Assembly: GCA_002315795.1 (NCBI GenBank)
Contig: DCIF01000101.1
Span: forward strand, 1-19,003
Reading direction: 5' to 3'
Length of the DNA stretch: 19,003 bases
From: Bacteroidales bacterium UBA1733
GTDB taxonomy: Bacteria; Bacteroidota; Bacteroidia; Bacteroidales; UBA3663
Part shown: positions 8,166-14,970 of the stretch, in pieces
How positions within the stretch are numbered: position 1 is the stretch's first letter
Layout of the letters: every line of letters begins with the position of its first letter
The notes under the pieces: model-generated
What the model saw: only the letters and a program-made list of their open reading frames with translations
Told to the model about the DNA's origin: nothing
Database searches by the model: none
Translations under genes and position numbers: made by a program

Positions 8166-8185
8166 CAGTGTCTATGCGCAGGAAT
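8152..8185. terminator. Hairpin at the ccsBA stop codon (likely bidirectional terminator)
   Basis: ATTCCTACGCATAG (8152-8165) pairs with CTATGCGCAGGAAT (8172-8185) in 13 of 14 positions around a 6 nt loop. The left arm contains the last ccsBA codons and its TAG stop. It lies between convergent genes. There is no U-tract on the plus side, so a classical intrinsic terminator is not proven. Confidence 0.55.
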
Positions 8186-8207
8186 TGCTATAAGTAGGAA
8201 TTGCTAT
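8180..8207 (+). repeat. 12 bp direct repeat AGGAATTGCTAT
   Basis: Two exact copies, 8180-8191 and 8196-8207, separated by AAGT. The first copy overlaps the right arm of the hairpin. GTAGGAAT (8194-8201) at the second copy can also pair with ATTCCTAC (8152-8159) of the left arm, so alternative folds exist. Confidence 0.8.
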
Positions 8208-8212
8208 CGACT

Positions 8213-9697
8213 TTAGTTGGCAGACAACGGACGACCCATGCCAGAGTCTTCGGCCTCAGCATCATTGAGTTTGAAGACCATGAAGTTCTGGTTATCGTTG
8301 GTATATGGCTGCCACTCACCATCGTCAGCGCCATTCGGATTGCCATACTTGCAGAAGTTACTCCATGCGGTGATCATCTTCTCTGAGAGGTCTCGGTCAC
8401 CCTGTGTCCAAGGACGCCAGCAGTGCTTAAGCGACTTGAAGACATACCACAGATCGCTGGAATGGAAAGCACCTTTGAGACGTGCTGAGACCTCAGGATG
8501 TGAACCATCATCAGGCAATGGACGAGCAAACTGATAAGCGTATGCTTTACCACCTTTCTCCTCACGGTTGAGACAGAAATTCTCGATCTGTGGACCCATG
8601 TTGCCAGCATCGTGCAGTGTGAAACCGATCATGTATGGGACATCGGCCAACGAACCATCAAGACAAGCAGCATCGAAAGTCTCAGGAAGCGCATAGTCTT
8701 CAATGTAAGGAGAGATTGGCATCGCATTGAGCGGACTGCGTTTGCCAGTGACGTTGGTATAGAAGGTGCCGAGGCTGTAGATGGTCTCGGTCGAAGCTTT
8801 GCGCAAATCTTCGAGCGACTTAAGGTTGGCCCAATCGGCAACCTCCTTAATCTGCTGAGCTGCATCATTGAGCGTAAGAGGAATAGCTGCAGGCAAAGCT
8901 CTGCCACCCATCATCGGAGCAGGATCGGTAGGCAGGGACAGACCACTACCACTCATGATAACAGCCTTATTGAAGAGACCTTTGGTCAAAGGCGAAGCAC
9001 AGAGGGTCTTAACCGAACGAGAGCCGGCTGACTGACCGAAGATCATCACATTATCTGGATCTCCACCAAACTGAGCGATGTTCTTCTTCACCCACTTCAT
9101 GGCCTCAATCTGGTCGAGTGTACCGAAGTTACCAGAAGCCTGGTCACCAGCTTCTGCAATGAGTTCTGGATGTGAGAAGAAGCCGAAAGGACCGACGCGA
9201 TAGTTGAACGTCACCAGTACGACATCTTTGGCTGCAAACTCCTGACCATCAAACTCTGGCTCAGAACCCCAACCTTCACGAAGTCCGCCACCGAAGATCC
9301 AGAGTGCCACTGGCAATTTCTTCTCTGGCTGAGCAGAAGCCTTGGTCCAGACGTTCAGGTAGAGACAGTCCTCACTGTAGGTAATCTCCTCACCATAACC
9401 CCACTCTGTAGTATATCCACCCTCATAATGAGCACCCTGGAAAGCGGGATGTCCGAACTTATCGCACACCTTCACACCTTCCCAAGGACGAACGGGTTGT
9501 GGAGCCTTCCAACGATTCTCACGGATAGGTGGTGCAGCGAAAGGAATGCCACGATAGACCACTACACCGTCAATGTCTGTGTTCACACCCTGCACCTGTC
9601 CGCCTTCGATGGTAAGCACAGGATTAGGAGTCTCTTCTTTCTGGCTGGTGCAACTTAGCAAGGTGCATGCAGCAATCAAAGCAAATAGTTTTTTCAT
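8213..9697 (-). CDS. Type-B carboxylesterase lipoprotein
   Basis: A 494-residue alpha/beta-hydrolase of the type-B carboxylesterase family (para-nitrobenzyl esterase-like). It has a lipoprotein signal with Cys16 (LLSC), so it is exported and membrane-anchored. Family marks in order: YRGIPFAAPP (48-57), EDCLYLNVW (109-117), oxyanion-hole GGG (136-138), FNYRVGPFGFF (164-174), and the nucleophile elbow GQSAGS with Ser223. Likely triad partners are Asp363 (LHDAGN) and His412 (FHSSD). Length fits the family. It hydrolyses carboxylic esters; the natural substrate (plant-derived acyl or feruloyl esters, or others) cannot be told from sequence. It lies convergent to ccsBA and directly downstream of a broken lrgA-type gene, which has probably lost its C-terminus at this junction. 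Confidence 0.9.
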   Translation of the reverse strand: MKKLFALIAACTLLSCTSQKEETPNPVLTIEGGQVQGVNTDIDGVVVYRGIPFAAPPIRENRWKAPQPVRPWEGVKVCDKFGHPAFQGAHYEGGYTTEWGYGEEITYSEDCLYLNVWTKASAQPEKKLPVALWIFGGGLREGWGSEPEFDGQEFAAKDVVLVTFNYRVGPFGFFSHPELIAEAGDQASGNFGTLDQIEAMKWVKKNIAQFGGDPDNVMIFGQSAGSRSVKTLCASPLTKGLFNKAVIMSGSGLSLPTDPAPMMGGRALPAAIPLTLNDAAQQIKEVADWANLKSLEDLRKASTETIYSLGTFYTNVTGKRSPLNAMPISPYIEDYALPETFDAACLDGSLADVPYMIGFTLHDAGNMGPQIENFCLNREEKGGKAYAYQFARPLPDDGSHPEVSARLKGAFHSSDLWYVFKSLKHCWRPWTQGDRDLSEKMITAWSNFCKYGNPNGADDGEWQPYTNDNQNFMVFKLNDAEAEDSGMGRPLSAN

Positions 9698-9731
9698 TGG
9701 TTTTTGTTATAATAAGATAATGTGTATAAAT

Positions 9732-9959
9732 CAGTAAAATACCTACAGCAAGTGGCAGAAACATGAGTGGCATGATCAGGATAAGAAACGAACTGAGTTC
9801 CTTGACCTATTCTACCTTCACCCACTTGATTTTCAAAGCCAGAAACAGCAGAATAATGCCATAGATACTGGCAGGAATGGGCAGAGGGATGAGCCAGTTA
9901 AGCAACTCGCCAGCCAGCGAGAAACCGATGATAATGAGAAATTGTGTAAGATATTTCAT
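9732..9959 (-). pseudogene. Broken LrgA/CidA-family holin-like gene
   Basis: This 337 bp gap between the esterase and LysR genes holds a degraded membrane-protein gene. From ATG (9959) it reads MKYLTQFLIIIGFSLAGELL, then NWLIPLPIPASIYGIILLFL, and after ALKIKWVKVE meets an in-frame TAG (9807-9809) at codon 51. The same frame then continues VKELSSFLILIMPLMFLPLA and VGILL, which is the family's next segment. The GELL, LPIPxSIxG and IMPxMFxPxxVG patterns are those of LrgA/CidA proteins (normally about 115-130 residues, four membrane segments). The last membrane segment is missing and no lrgB partner follows. LrgAB/CidAB proteins act in murein-hydrolase or small-metabolite export control. The divergence into a nonsense mutation plus a 3' truncation means a nonfunctional gene. 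The LysR gene upstream on the same strand may be its old regulator, as with CidR. Confidence 0.8.
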
Positions 9960-10034
9960 ATTTATATAGTTTCTCTGTTCCTTGATGTAATGATGAGAAT
10001 GATTTCATCAGATCTTTGTAGGGCACAAATGTAC

Positions 10035-10940
10035 TCAGAAGATTTCCATCAAAGCCATACCATACGAGCGGTTCTCGCAGAGCATGCGCAAGAACTCTTT
10101 CGTTGAGCGTTTCATATAAGCGTCCTGCAGCACATGGAAAGAACCTTCCATCTGTGTACCTGCCTGATCAAGACGCAAAGAGCGAAGTCCAGGAGTGCGT
10201 GTAACAGCGGCCTGACTTACCACCGTAAACAGTTTGTCTGATGAGCGTATGATATCGAGCAGCACATTGACCTCATTGATTTCCAGACGCACATTAAACC
10301 GATAGTCGAGCCCTTCGATGATATGGTCGAAGGTATTACGTGCCTGAAGTCCTTTAGCTGGCATGGCGAAAGGGAAGCGCTCCAGATCGGCCAGACGCAC
10401 GGTCTCGTGTGTCGCTAACGGATGTGTTTCACTCACCACCACTGCCAAGCGGTTATCGAACATAATATGCGAAGCTATCTCAGGATGGACAGACGAAGAC
10501 TTGTAGCTCAGCGCCAAGTCAATCTTCTGTTCTGAAAGCATCATCATCAGCGTCTCCATACTATGGCAACAGATATTGAGCTTCACCCCAGGATACTGCT
10601 TGATAAACTGCAGTACCGTCTCTTTGAGCAACGGAAGGAAAGAATAAGTAGAACCTATGTTGAGCTCACCTGAACCTAACTCCTGAATATCACGAATACG
10701 GTCAATACAGGTATTAGCCGAGGCCAGTGTCTTACGAGCCTGAGGCAGGAAAGCCTCACCCACATCGGTAACACGCACATGATGCGAATCACGTATCAGC
10801 AGTTCCACGTTGAGTTCTCCCTCCAGTTGCTTGATCTGCTGGGAGAGAGTACTTTGTGTAATATTTAGCTGACGGGAAGCCTCACTGAAGCTGCTCAGTT
10901 CGGCCACCTTAACGAAGTAGCGAAGTTGACGAAGTTCCAT
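10035..10940 (-). CDS. LysR-family transcriptional regulator
   Basis: A 301-residue protein. The N-terminal winged helix-turn-helix is at residues 1-60 (MELRQLRYFVKVAELSSFSE, then ASRQLNITQSTLSQQIKQLE). The C-terminal effector-binding domain begins at about 92 (GELNIGSTYSFLPLLKETV). It has normal length and no frameshift. LysR proteins are homotetrameric and usually act on a divergent or adjacent gene. The gene just downstream is a broken lrgA/cidA-type gene, a family commonly under a LysR regulator (CidR), and the divergent genes at 11154-11780 lie behind candidate LysR boxes. The inducer is unknown; similarity to CynR/OxyR-type members is only general. Confidence 0.9.
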   Translation of the reverse strand: MELRQLRYFVKVAELSSFSEASRQLNITQSTLSQQIKQLEGELNVELLIRDSHHVRVTDVGEAFLPQARKTLASANTCIDRIRDIQELGSGELNIGSTYSFLPLLKETVLQFIKQYPGVKLNICCHSMETLMMMLSEQKIDLALSYKSSSVHPEIASHIMFDNRLAVVVSETHPLATHETVRLADLERFPFAMPAKGLQARNTFDHIIEGLDYRFNVRLEINEVNVLLDIIRSSDKLFTVVSQAAVTRTPGLRSLRLDQAGTQMEGSFHVLQDAYMKRSTKEFLRMLCENRSYGMALMEIF

Positions 10941-10972
10941 AATCCTATGCGTCTTATTTATAAATAGTAGCG

Positions 10973-10980
10973 CAAAGATA
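10973..10980 (-). promoter_or_regulatory. -7 box of the LysR gene
   Basis: TATCTTTG on the minus strand (complement of 10973-10980), 32 nt upstream of the LysR start. No good -33 TTTG occurs at the expected distance, which may mean the promoter is weak or activator-dependent. Confidence 0.5.
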
Positions 10981-11030
10981 CATGATTTACCTCAATCTGA
11001 CTATCCGCAAGACACACTTTTTATCAATAA

Positions 11031-11054
11031 TGCTATCGATATTGTCGATAAGCA
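11031..11054. promoter_or_regulatory. Candidate LysR operator (T-N11-A dyad)
   Basis: ATCGA-TATTG-TCGAT (11035-11049) is a perfect dyad with the LysR T-N11-A spacing. The symmetry extends outward to TGCT (11031-11034) and AGCA (11051-11054) with one extra base. It lies in the 213 bp gap between the LysR gene and the divergent small genes. Confidence 0.5.
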
Positions 11055-11070
11055 AACTCCGATTATCATT

Positions 11071-11085
11071 ATCGAAACAATCTAT
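11071..11085. promoter_or_regulatory. Second, weaker candidate LysR half-site
   Basis: ATCGA-AACAA-TCTAT again has T-N11-A spacing and the same ATCGA left half. Its centre is 36 bp from the first dyad and it lies just upstream of where the -33 box of the plus-strand promoter would be, the usual position of an activation-binding site. Confidence 0.35.
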
Positions 11086-11117
11086 AGACATTCCTTCCTA
11101 AACCCGAAAAATACCGC

Positions 11118-11125
11118 TACCTTTG
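11118..11125 (+). promoter_or_regulatory. -7 box for the 11154 and 11391 genes
   Basis: TACCTTTG at 11118-11125 fits TAnnTTTG. The -33 region (around 11091-11098) is poor (TTCCTTCC), consistent with a promoter needing an activator. Confidence 0.5.
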
Positions 11126-11153
11126 CGGCGTCAAACCAAAAAAAATTCGTTAT

Positions 11154-11354
11154 ATGATCGTATTTGTATTTTTCGGTGTAGTGATTTTATTTTCACTCAT
11201 GCTCAATATTATCTTCAAGATTAAGGAATATAATCAGGACTCAGAGAAAAGTGTCTGGGAAGATGGTGACAGTGTAGTCGTTAAACCTAAGGACTCTCCT
11301 GGTATCGTTGGCGGTTTCGGCAAACGACTCTATGAGCAGAACCATCGCGCCTGA
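11154..11354 (+). CDS. Small single-pass membrane protein, function unknown
   Basis: A 66-residue protein not recognised as any named family. Residues 1-21 are strongly hydrophobic (MIVFVFFGVVILFSLMLNII), an N-terminal membrane anchor. The rest is short and charged: FKIKEYNQDSEKSVWEDGDS, VVVKPKDSP, and a Gly-rich GIVGGFGKRLYE near the end. It has a promoter box 28 nt upstream and lies 36 nt before the next gene, so the two are probably co-transcribed. The candidate LysR boxes upstream suggest control by the divergent regulator. No function is proposed. Confidence 0.65.
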   Translation: MIVFVFFGVVILFSLMLNIIFKIKEYNQDSEKSVWEDGDSVVVKPKDSPGIVGGFGKRLYEQNHRA

Positions 11355-11390
11355 CCATTTCGTATCAACCAATAATACCTCTTTGCCTTT

Positions 11391-11780
11391 ATGTCAAAAT
11401 TTAACACGATTGAGATCGCAAGCCTTGTCTCACTGCATCCTAAAGTAGAGAAGCACAAATTCTTAGGTCTGTTTGAACATACATTCTATCAGCCAACGCA
11501 CAGCGACATAGAATCATTCCGCAACTACTATGACGCACGTGAAGCAGATATCCTGCAGCAGATTGCAGAAGGTGATGATCCGGCCGAAACGCTCGATGCT
11601 GCATGTGAAATGAATACCTCCAATGATGGGGACTACCGTCTGGATCTCTGTATCTCAGAAGACCGTCAGTTTGCAGCATTCCAAGTCTTTGCCTGTGAGC
11701 ATGGCGAGTATATTCCTTACAGTCGTCTCTGCTTTCTGGAAGGCCGTCAGGCTGAGGCTTTTGAACGTCTATTAGCGTAA
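11391..11780 (+). CDS. Hypothetical cytosolic protein
   Basis: A 129-residue protein without a signal peptide or membrane segment; the family is not recognised. It is acidic. The first half contains a Leu/His-rich stretch (IASLVSLHPKVEKHKFLGLF), the middle is acidic and helical (READILQQIAEGDDPAETLD), and the second half is likely beta-strand (DYRLDLCISEDRQFAAFQVF). It follows the small membrane protein in a probable two-gene unit and is closed by the hairpin at 11811. The composition and codon use look native to the window. No function is proposed. Confidence 0.7.
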   Translation: MSKFNTIEIASLVSLHPKVEKHKFLGLFEHTFYQPTHSDIESFRNYYDAREADILQQIAEGDDPAETLDAACEMNTSNDGDYRLDLCISEDRQFAAFQVFACEHGEYIPYSRLCFLEGRQAEAFERLLA

Positions 11781-11810
11781 AAGACTATTTATAGTATAGA
11801 ATTCGATTAT

Positions 11811-11840
11811 GAGCAGGCCGTCCGTGAGGATCGCCTGCTC
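11811..11840 (+). terminator. Intrinsic terminator after the 11391 gene
   Basis: GAGCAGGC (11811-11818) pairs with GCCTGCTC (11833-11840), a perfect GC-rich 8 bp stem, followed by AACTATTTGTTTTTG, a T-rich run. It is 30 nt past the stop codon. Confidence 0.75.
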
Positions 11841-11855
11841 AACTATTTGTTTTTG

Positions 11856-12008
11856 AAATCGGAAAGACCTTTCATTGATCTCGGAAAGCTCTTTTTGATT
11901 TTAAAAAGTACCTTCAGAGATCGATGAAAGGACTTTTTTAAATCTCGAAGTACCTTCAGAGATCTCGGAAGCCGGAAAATGATTTCAGAATCCGGTTTCG
12001 TTGATCAC
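11856..12008. repeat. Degenerate ~21 bp tandem array, eight units
   Basis: Units begin with GATC/GATT-like tetramers whose ATC/ATT starts at 11858, 11878, 11898, 11920, 11942, 11962, 11982 and 12004. The spacings are 20, 20, 22, 22, 20, 20 and 22 bp. A rough unit is GATCTCGGAAAG followed by about nine bases, often CTT-containing, so many units hold a small GAAAG-NN-CTTTC dyad. AAGTACCTTCAGAGATC occurs exactly twice (11906-11922 and 11948-11964). Units at 11866-11888 and 11911-11933 are inverted copies and can form a 68 nt hairpin (about 19 of 23 positions matching) with an inner CTTTTT/AAAAAG stem. It fills the gap between convergent genes and the last unit overlaps the lgt stop. Function unknown. 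Confidence 0.75.
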
Positions 12009-12844
12009 GAATGCTTCTTCGCAAATCCGTGATAGATCAGGAAGGCTCCGATCAGGACGAACGGTATGCTGAGCAACTGACCCATGTTGAGGAGCATATC
12101 CTCCTCAAATGCCTCCTGCACGTTCTTGAGATATTCGATGAAGAATCGGGTACCGAAGATACCGATGAGGAAGGTACCGAAGATGACGCCATGGTACTTA
12201 CCAGCCTTGGTGTACTTATAGAGGCCGAAGCAGACGATGAAGACCAGGAGATAACAGAGCGCCTCATAGATCTGAGTAGGATGCGACGGATTGCAGTAGA
12301 TTGGCTCTGCACCACGCTCCCAAGCATGAATGTTCTGCACGAAGCGTGTACCCCATGGCAGTGAAGTCTCATGGCCATAGATCTCATGATTGAATAAATT
12401 TCCCATACGGATCAGAGCTGCTACAGGAGCCACGGCTATGCTGAGTCGGTCGAGTAGCCACAGCTTGTTAAGTTTGTCCTTGCTGGCATAATACATCACA
12501 GCCAGAATCACACCAATGGTGCCGCCATGACTGGCCAGGCCTCCTTTCCAAGTCTTGAAGATCTCCATCGGATTGGCCAGATAATATTCCGGATCGTAGA
12601 AGAAGCAATGGCCGAGGCGAGCTCCGACGAGCGTACCGATGAAACAGGCCAGAAAGAGATAATATACATGCTCAGGATCGAGGCCTTCACGCTTATAGAC
12701 CCACTCCATGATCTTTACTCCAATGGCAAAACCGACGATAAACATCAGTGCATACCAGCGTAGAGTGAAGCCTCCAATCAGAGGAATATCGTCGGGCACA
12801 GAAAAGAGGATTGGCTTTGCACCCCAAGTGATTTCAGCTAACAT
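12005..12844 (-). CDS. lgt: Prolipoprotein diacylglyceryl transferase
   Basis: A 279-residue polytopic membrane enzyme that transfers diacylglycerol from phosphatidylglycerol to the lipobox cysteine of prolipoproteins, the first step of lipoprotein maturation. Visible family marks: GGLASHGG at 101-108, the Lgt signature IRMGNLFNHEIYG at 145-157, HPTQIYEAL at 188-196, and Arg233 in GTRFFIEYLKN. About seven hydrophobic segments fit the fold. It would act on the imelysin, di-haem and esterase lipoproteins of this window. An in-frame ATG at 12916 adds 24 residues, but it lies inside the -7 promoter box and its extension reads through a heptamer repeat, so the ATG at 12844 (MLAEITWG) is chosen. 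It diverges from the cytidylate-kinase-like gene. Confidence 0.95.
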   Translation of the reverse strand: MLAEITWGAKPILFSVPDDIPLIGGFTLRWYALMFIVGFAIGVKIMEWVYKREGLDPEHVYYLFLACFIGTLVGARLGHCFFYDPEYYLANPMEIFKTWKGGLASHGGTIGVILAVMYYASKDKLNKLWLLDRLSIAVAPVAALIRMGNLFNHEIYGHETSLPWGTRFVQNIHAWERGAEPIYCNPSHPTQIYEALCYLLVFIVCFGLYKYTKAGKYHGVIFGTFLIGIFGTRFFIEYLKNVQEAFEEDMLLNMGQLLSIPFVLIGAFLIYHGFAKKHS

Positions 12845-12856
12845 TACGTAAAAATA

Positions 12857-12891
12857 AATGTAAAATGTAGAATGTAAAGTGTAAAATGAAA
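12857..12891 (-). repeat. Heptanucleotide tandem repeat in the lgt leader
   Basis: On the plus strand: AATGTAA, AATGTAG, AATGTAA, AGTGTAA, AATGAAA, five units in exact 7 bp register. It occupies most of the predicted 5' leader of lgt, between the promoter and the start codon. Confidence 0.85.
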
Positions 12892-12913
12892 AAGAAAAAA
12901 CCTTTTCGAGGTG

Positions 12914-12944
12914 CAAAGATAAACTAAAATGTGCGAATTACAAA
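12914..12944 (-). promoter_or_regulatory. lgt promoter
   Basis: On the minus strand: TTTG (complement of 12941-12944), a 19 nt spacer and TATCTTTG (complement of 12914-12921). This is a near-perfect match and fixes the start of lgt downstream at 12844. Confidence 0.75.
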
Positions 12945-12959
12945 ATAATTAACTAATTA

Positions 12960-12991
12960 TTTGGTGATTTTGTTTTTTTGTCCTAACTTTG
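12960..12991 (+). promoter_or_regulatory. Promoter of the cytidylate-kinase-like/xseA operon
   Basis: TTTG at 12960-12963, a 20 nt spacer and TAACTTTG at 12984-12991, 22 nt before the ATG at 13014. It is back to back with the lgt promoter, with only about 15 bp between the -33 boxes. Confidence 0.75.
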
Positions 12992-13013
12992 CCACAACAA
13001 ATAACTTCGCACC

Positions 13014-13625
13014 ATGATGGAAAAGAAAATTATCATCTCGCTGGGTCGCCAGTTCGGAAGTGGCGGACACCAGATTGGCCGTCGGTTGGCCGAGATCCTC
13101 GACATTGCTTATTATGATAAGGAACTGATGAAGGAAGTGGCCAATGAAAGTGGACTGGATCCTGAGTATGTGGCGCAACATGACGAGAAAGCTCCGGGTT
13201 TCTTTGAGTATGCGCTGGCCGGACGTGGTGCCTCGACTCATCTCTATGGCACATCGCAGAGCTTCCTGATGCTGAGTGATACGGTGAAACGACTGGCCAG
13301 GGAGAAGTCCTGTCTGATAGTGGGACGTACGGCCGATCATATCTTGCGCGACGAACCGAACCTGATCAAAATCTTCATCCATGCCCCTTACAAGCACCGT
13401 GTGCGTTTTGTGTGCAAGGAGCGTGGCATTACCCCTGAACAGGCCGATGATCTGATACAGAAGAACGACCGTGATCGTGCTCGTTTCCATGATTTCTTTT
13501 CAGACAACACCTGGGGACAGGCCGAGACCTATGACCTCTGTGTGGATGTCTCAAAGCTGGGCGATGCAGAGGATGTGGCTCAGTTTCTGGCTGCCTACGT
13601 ACGCCAAAGAGCCGAAAAGTTCTGA
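13014..13625 (+). CDS. Cytidylate kinase-like family protein
   Basis: A 203-residue P-loop-type protein of the cytidylate kinase-like family (PF13189). The N-terminus IIISLGRQFGSGGHQIGRRL contains the GSGG nucleotide loop; the usual Walker A lysine is absent, as is common in this family. A nucleoside-kinase-like SCLIVGRTADHIL segment and a HRVRFVCKERGI lid-like Arg-rich segment follow. It presumably phosphorylates a nucleotide or related substrate in the cytosol, but the substrate is untested. It starts a two-gene unit, overlapping xseA by one base (TGATG). A second ATG directly after the first (13017) is also possible. Confidence 0.85.
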   Translation: MMEKKIIISLGRQFGSGGHQIGRRLAEILDIAYYDKELMKEVANESGLDPEYVAQHDEKAPGFFEYALAGRGASTHLYGTSQSFLMLSDTVKRLAREKSCLIVGRTADHILRDEPNLIKIFIHAPYKHRVRFVCKERGITPEQADDLIQKNDRDRARFHDFFSDNTWGQAETYDLCVDVSKLGDAEDVAQFLAAYVRQRAEKF

Positions 13626-14851
13626 TGGAGGCCATTACCCTGCAGCAGCTGAACCAGCGTGTAGCAAGCGTCATCAACCAGACGTTTGCCGAACCGTTAT
13701 GGATCACCGCCGAGCTGAGCGATGTGCGTGTGGCCAGTAACGGCCACTGCTATATGCAACTGGTGGAGAAAGATCCGAAACGTGGCACGATGCTGGCTTT
13801 TGCCAATGCACATATATGGGCCAATCGCTGGTGGCTGTTGCGCGACAGTTTCCTGCAGCAGACGGGACAAGCCTTCCAGAGTGGCATCAAAGCAATGCTG
13901 CTGGTGCAGGTGACGATGCACGAGGCGTATGGCTACAGTCTGAACATTCTGGATGTAGATCCGACCTACACGCTGGGAGAGATGGCTCGCCGACGTATGG
14001 AGATTCTGAAGCAGCTGAAAGAGGACGGTGTGATAGATATGAACCGCGAACTCCCCTTCCCTATCCTGCCTCAGCGTATCGCCATCATCAGTGCGGCCGA
14101 AGCAGCTGGCTACGGCGATTTCTGCCATCAGCTACATGACAATGAGTGGGGACTCTGCTTCTATACACATCTCTTCCCTGCCACGATGCAAGGCAACCAG
14201 ACGGAAGCTTCAGTGATACAAGCACTAGAACGGATCTGCATGTATCAGGATCTCTTCGATGTGGTGGTAATCATACGTGGTGGTGGTGCCACAGCCGACC
14301 TCACGTCTTTTGACAGCTACGAACTGGCGCTCAATGTAGCCAACTTCCCTCTCCCTGTGATCACCGGCATCGGCCATGACCGTGATCAGACAGTGCTTGA
14401 CCATGTGGCACATACCTCAGTAAAAACACCGACGGCTGCTGCGGCTTTGCTCATTGATCTGCTGGCGCAACAGTTCGCTCAGTTGCAGGAACTACAAGCT
14501 GAAATTACAGAACATACGCGTGGACGCATAGAACGAGAACAGCTGCATCTAAATAGGATGATCAACATCGTGCGTGGCACACACATCTCCTTAGGACAGC
14601 AGCTCAATAAATTGCAACTGACAGGTGAACGCATCAAGATGCTCACGACTTCACGACTGCAGAGTGACCGACAGAAACTCTCATATATCGAGAAAACCGT
14701 ACAGATGGCGCAACCGGATAACATCCTGAAACGAGGCTTTACCATCACGAGGGTGAATGGGCATGCAGTGAAAGCAGCAAGCGAAGTCAGTCCTGGAGAA
14801 AAACTACAAATACAGACAGCAGACGGAACGATTGAAGCTACTTCAGAATAA
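13625..14851 (+). CDS. xseA: Exodeoxyribonuclease VII large subunit
   Basis: A 408-residue large subunit of exonuclease VII, which degrades single-stranded DNA from both ends, leaving oligonucleotides, and contributes to mismatch repair and quinolone-damage processing. The N-terminal OB-fold (residues about 20-110) is followed by the catalytic domain. The family core is plain: VVVIIRGGGATADLTSFDSY near 213-232 and GIGHDRDQTVLD at 248-259, then a long coiled-coil-like helical segment (residues about 275-370). Length is normal for Bacteroidota. It is translationally coupled to the upstream kinase-like gene. The small subunit gene xseB, often adjacent, does not follow; a toxin-antitoxin pair occupies the next locus. 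Confidence 0.95.
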   Translation: MEAITLQQLNQRVASVINQTFAEPLWITAELSDVRVASNGHCYMQLVEKDPKRGTMLAFANAHIWANRWWLLRDSFLQQTGQAFQSGIKAMLLVQVTMHEAYGYSLNILDVDPTYTLGEMARRRMEILKQLKEDGVIDMNRELPFPILPQRIAIISAAEAAGYGDFCHQLHDNEWGLCFYTHLFPATMQGNQTEASVIQALERICMYQDLFDVVVIIRGGGATADLTSFDSYELALNVANFPLPVITGIGHDRDQTVLDHVAHTSVKTPTAAAALLIDLLAQQFAQLQELQAEITEHTRGRIEREQLHLNRMINIVRGTHISLGQQLNKLQLTGERIKMLTTSRLQSDRQKLSYIEKTVQMAQPDNILKRGFTITRVNGHAVKAASEVSPGEKLQIQTADGTIEATSE

Positions 14852-14938
14852 ATGTAGAATACTTTCTCTTTTGTAGATTACTTCATCCACAGGATTTATC
14901 CAAAAAAAATACAAAAAAACACGTATTCTTCATTTATA

Positions 14939-14970
14939 TTTGCAAATTCCAAATAAATCCATTACCTTTG
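14939..14970 (+). promoter_or_regulatory. mntA/hepT promoter
   Basis: TTTG at 14939-14942, a 20 nt spacer and TACCTTTG at 14963-14970. It fits the Bacteroidota promoter pattern exactly and gives a leader of about 30 nt before mntA. The 155 bp gap after xseA contains nothing else but this promoter and the palindrome; no clear xseA terminator was seen. Confidence 0.7.

Noticed and set aside
9712..9719. TATCTTAT as a promoter box of the esterase
   Set aside because: It lacks the final TTTG and a -33 box, so the esterase promoter remains unassigned.
9807..9809. Possible stop-codon readthrough or recoding in the lrgA-like gene
   Set aside because: No recoding signal is visible, and the 3' end is also missing, so simple decay explains both.
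10026..10033. Minus-strand TACATTTG as promoter for the lrgA remnant
   Set aside because: It fits a -7 box, but the nearest -33 TTTG (complement of 10050-10053) is only 16 nt away and overlaps the LysR gene end; too weak to list.
11856..12008. CRISPR array
   Set aside because: Units are only 20-22 bp, degenerate throughout and without distinct unique spacers; no cas genes are nearby.
12845..12916. N-terminal extension of Lgt from ATG 12916
   Set aside because: That ATG overlaps the -7 box (12914-12921) and the extra residues come from the heptamer repeat; known Lgt proteins start near MLAEITWG-like sequence.
12957..13490. 177-residue minus-strand reading frame opposite the cytidylate-kinase-like gene
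   Set aside because: Antisense shadow of a clear family protein, no start signal of its own.
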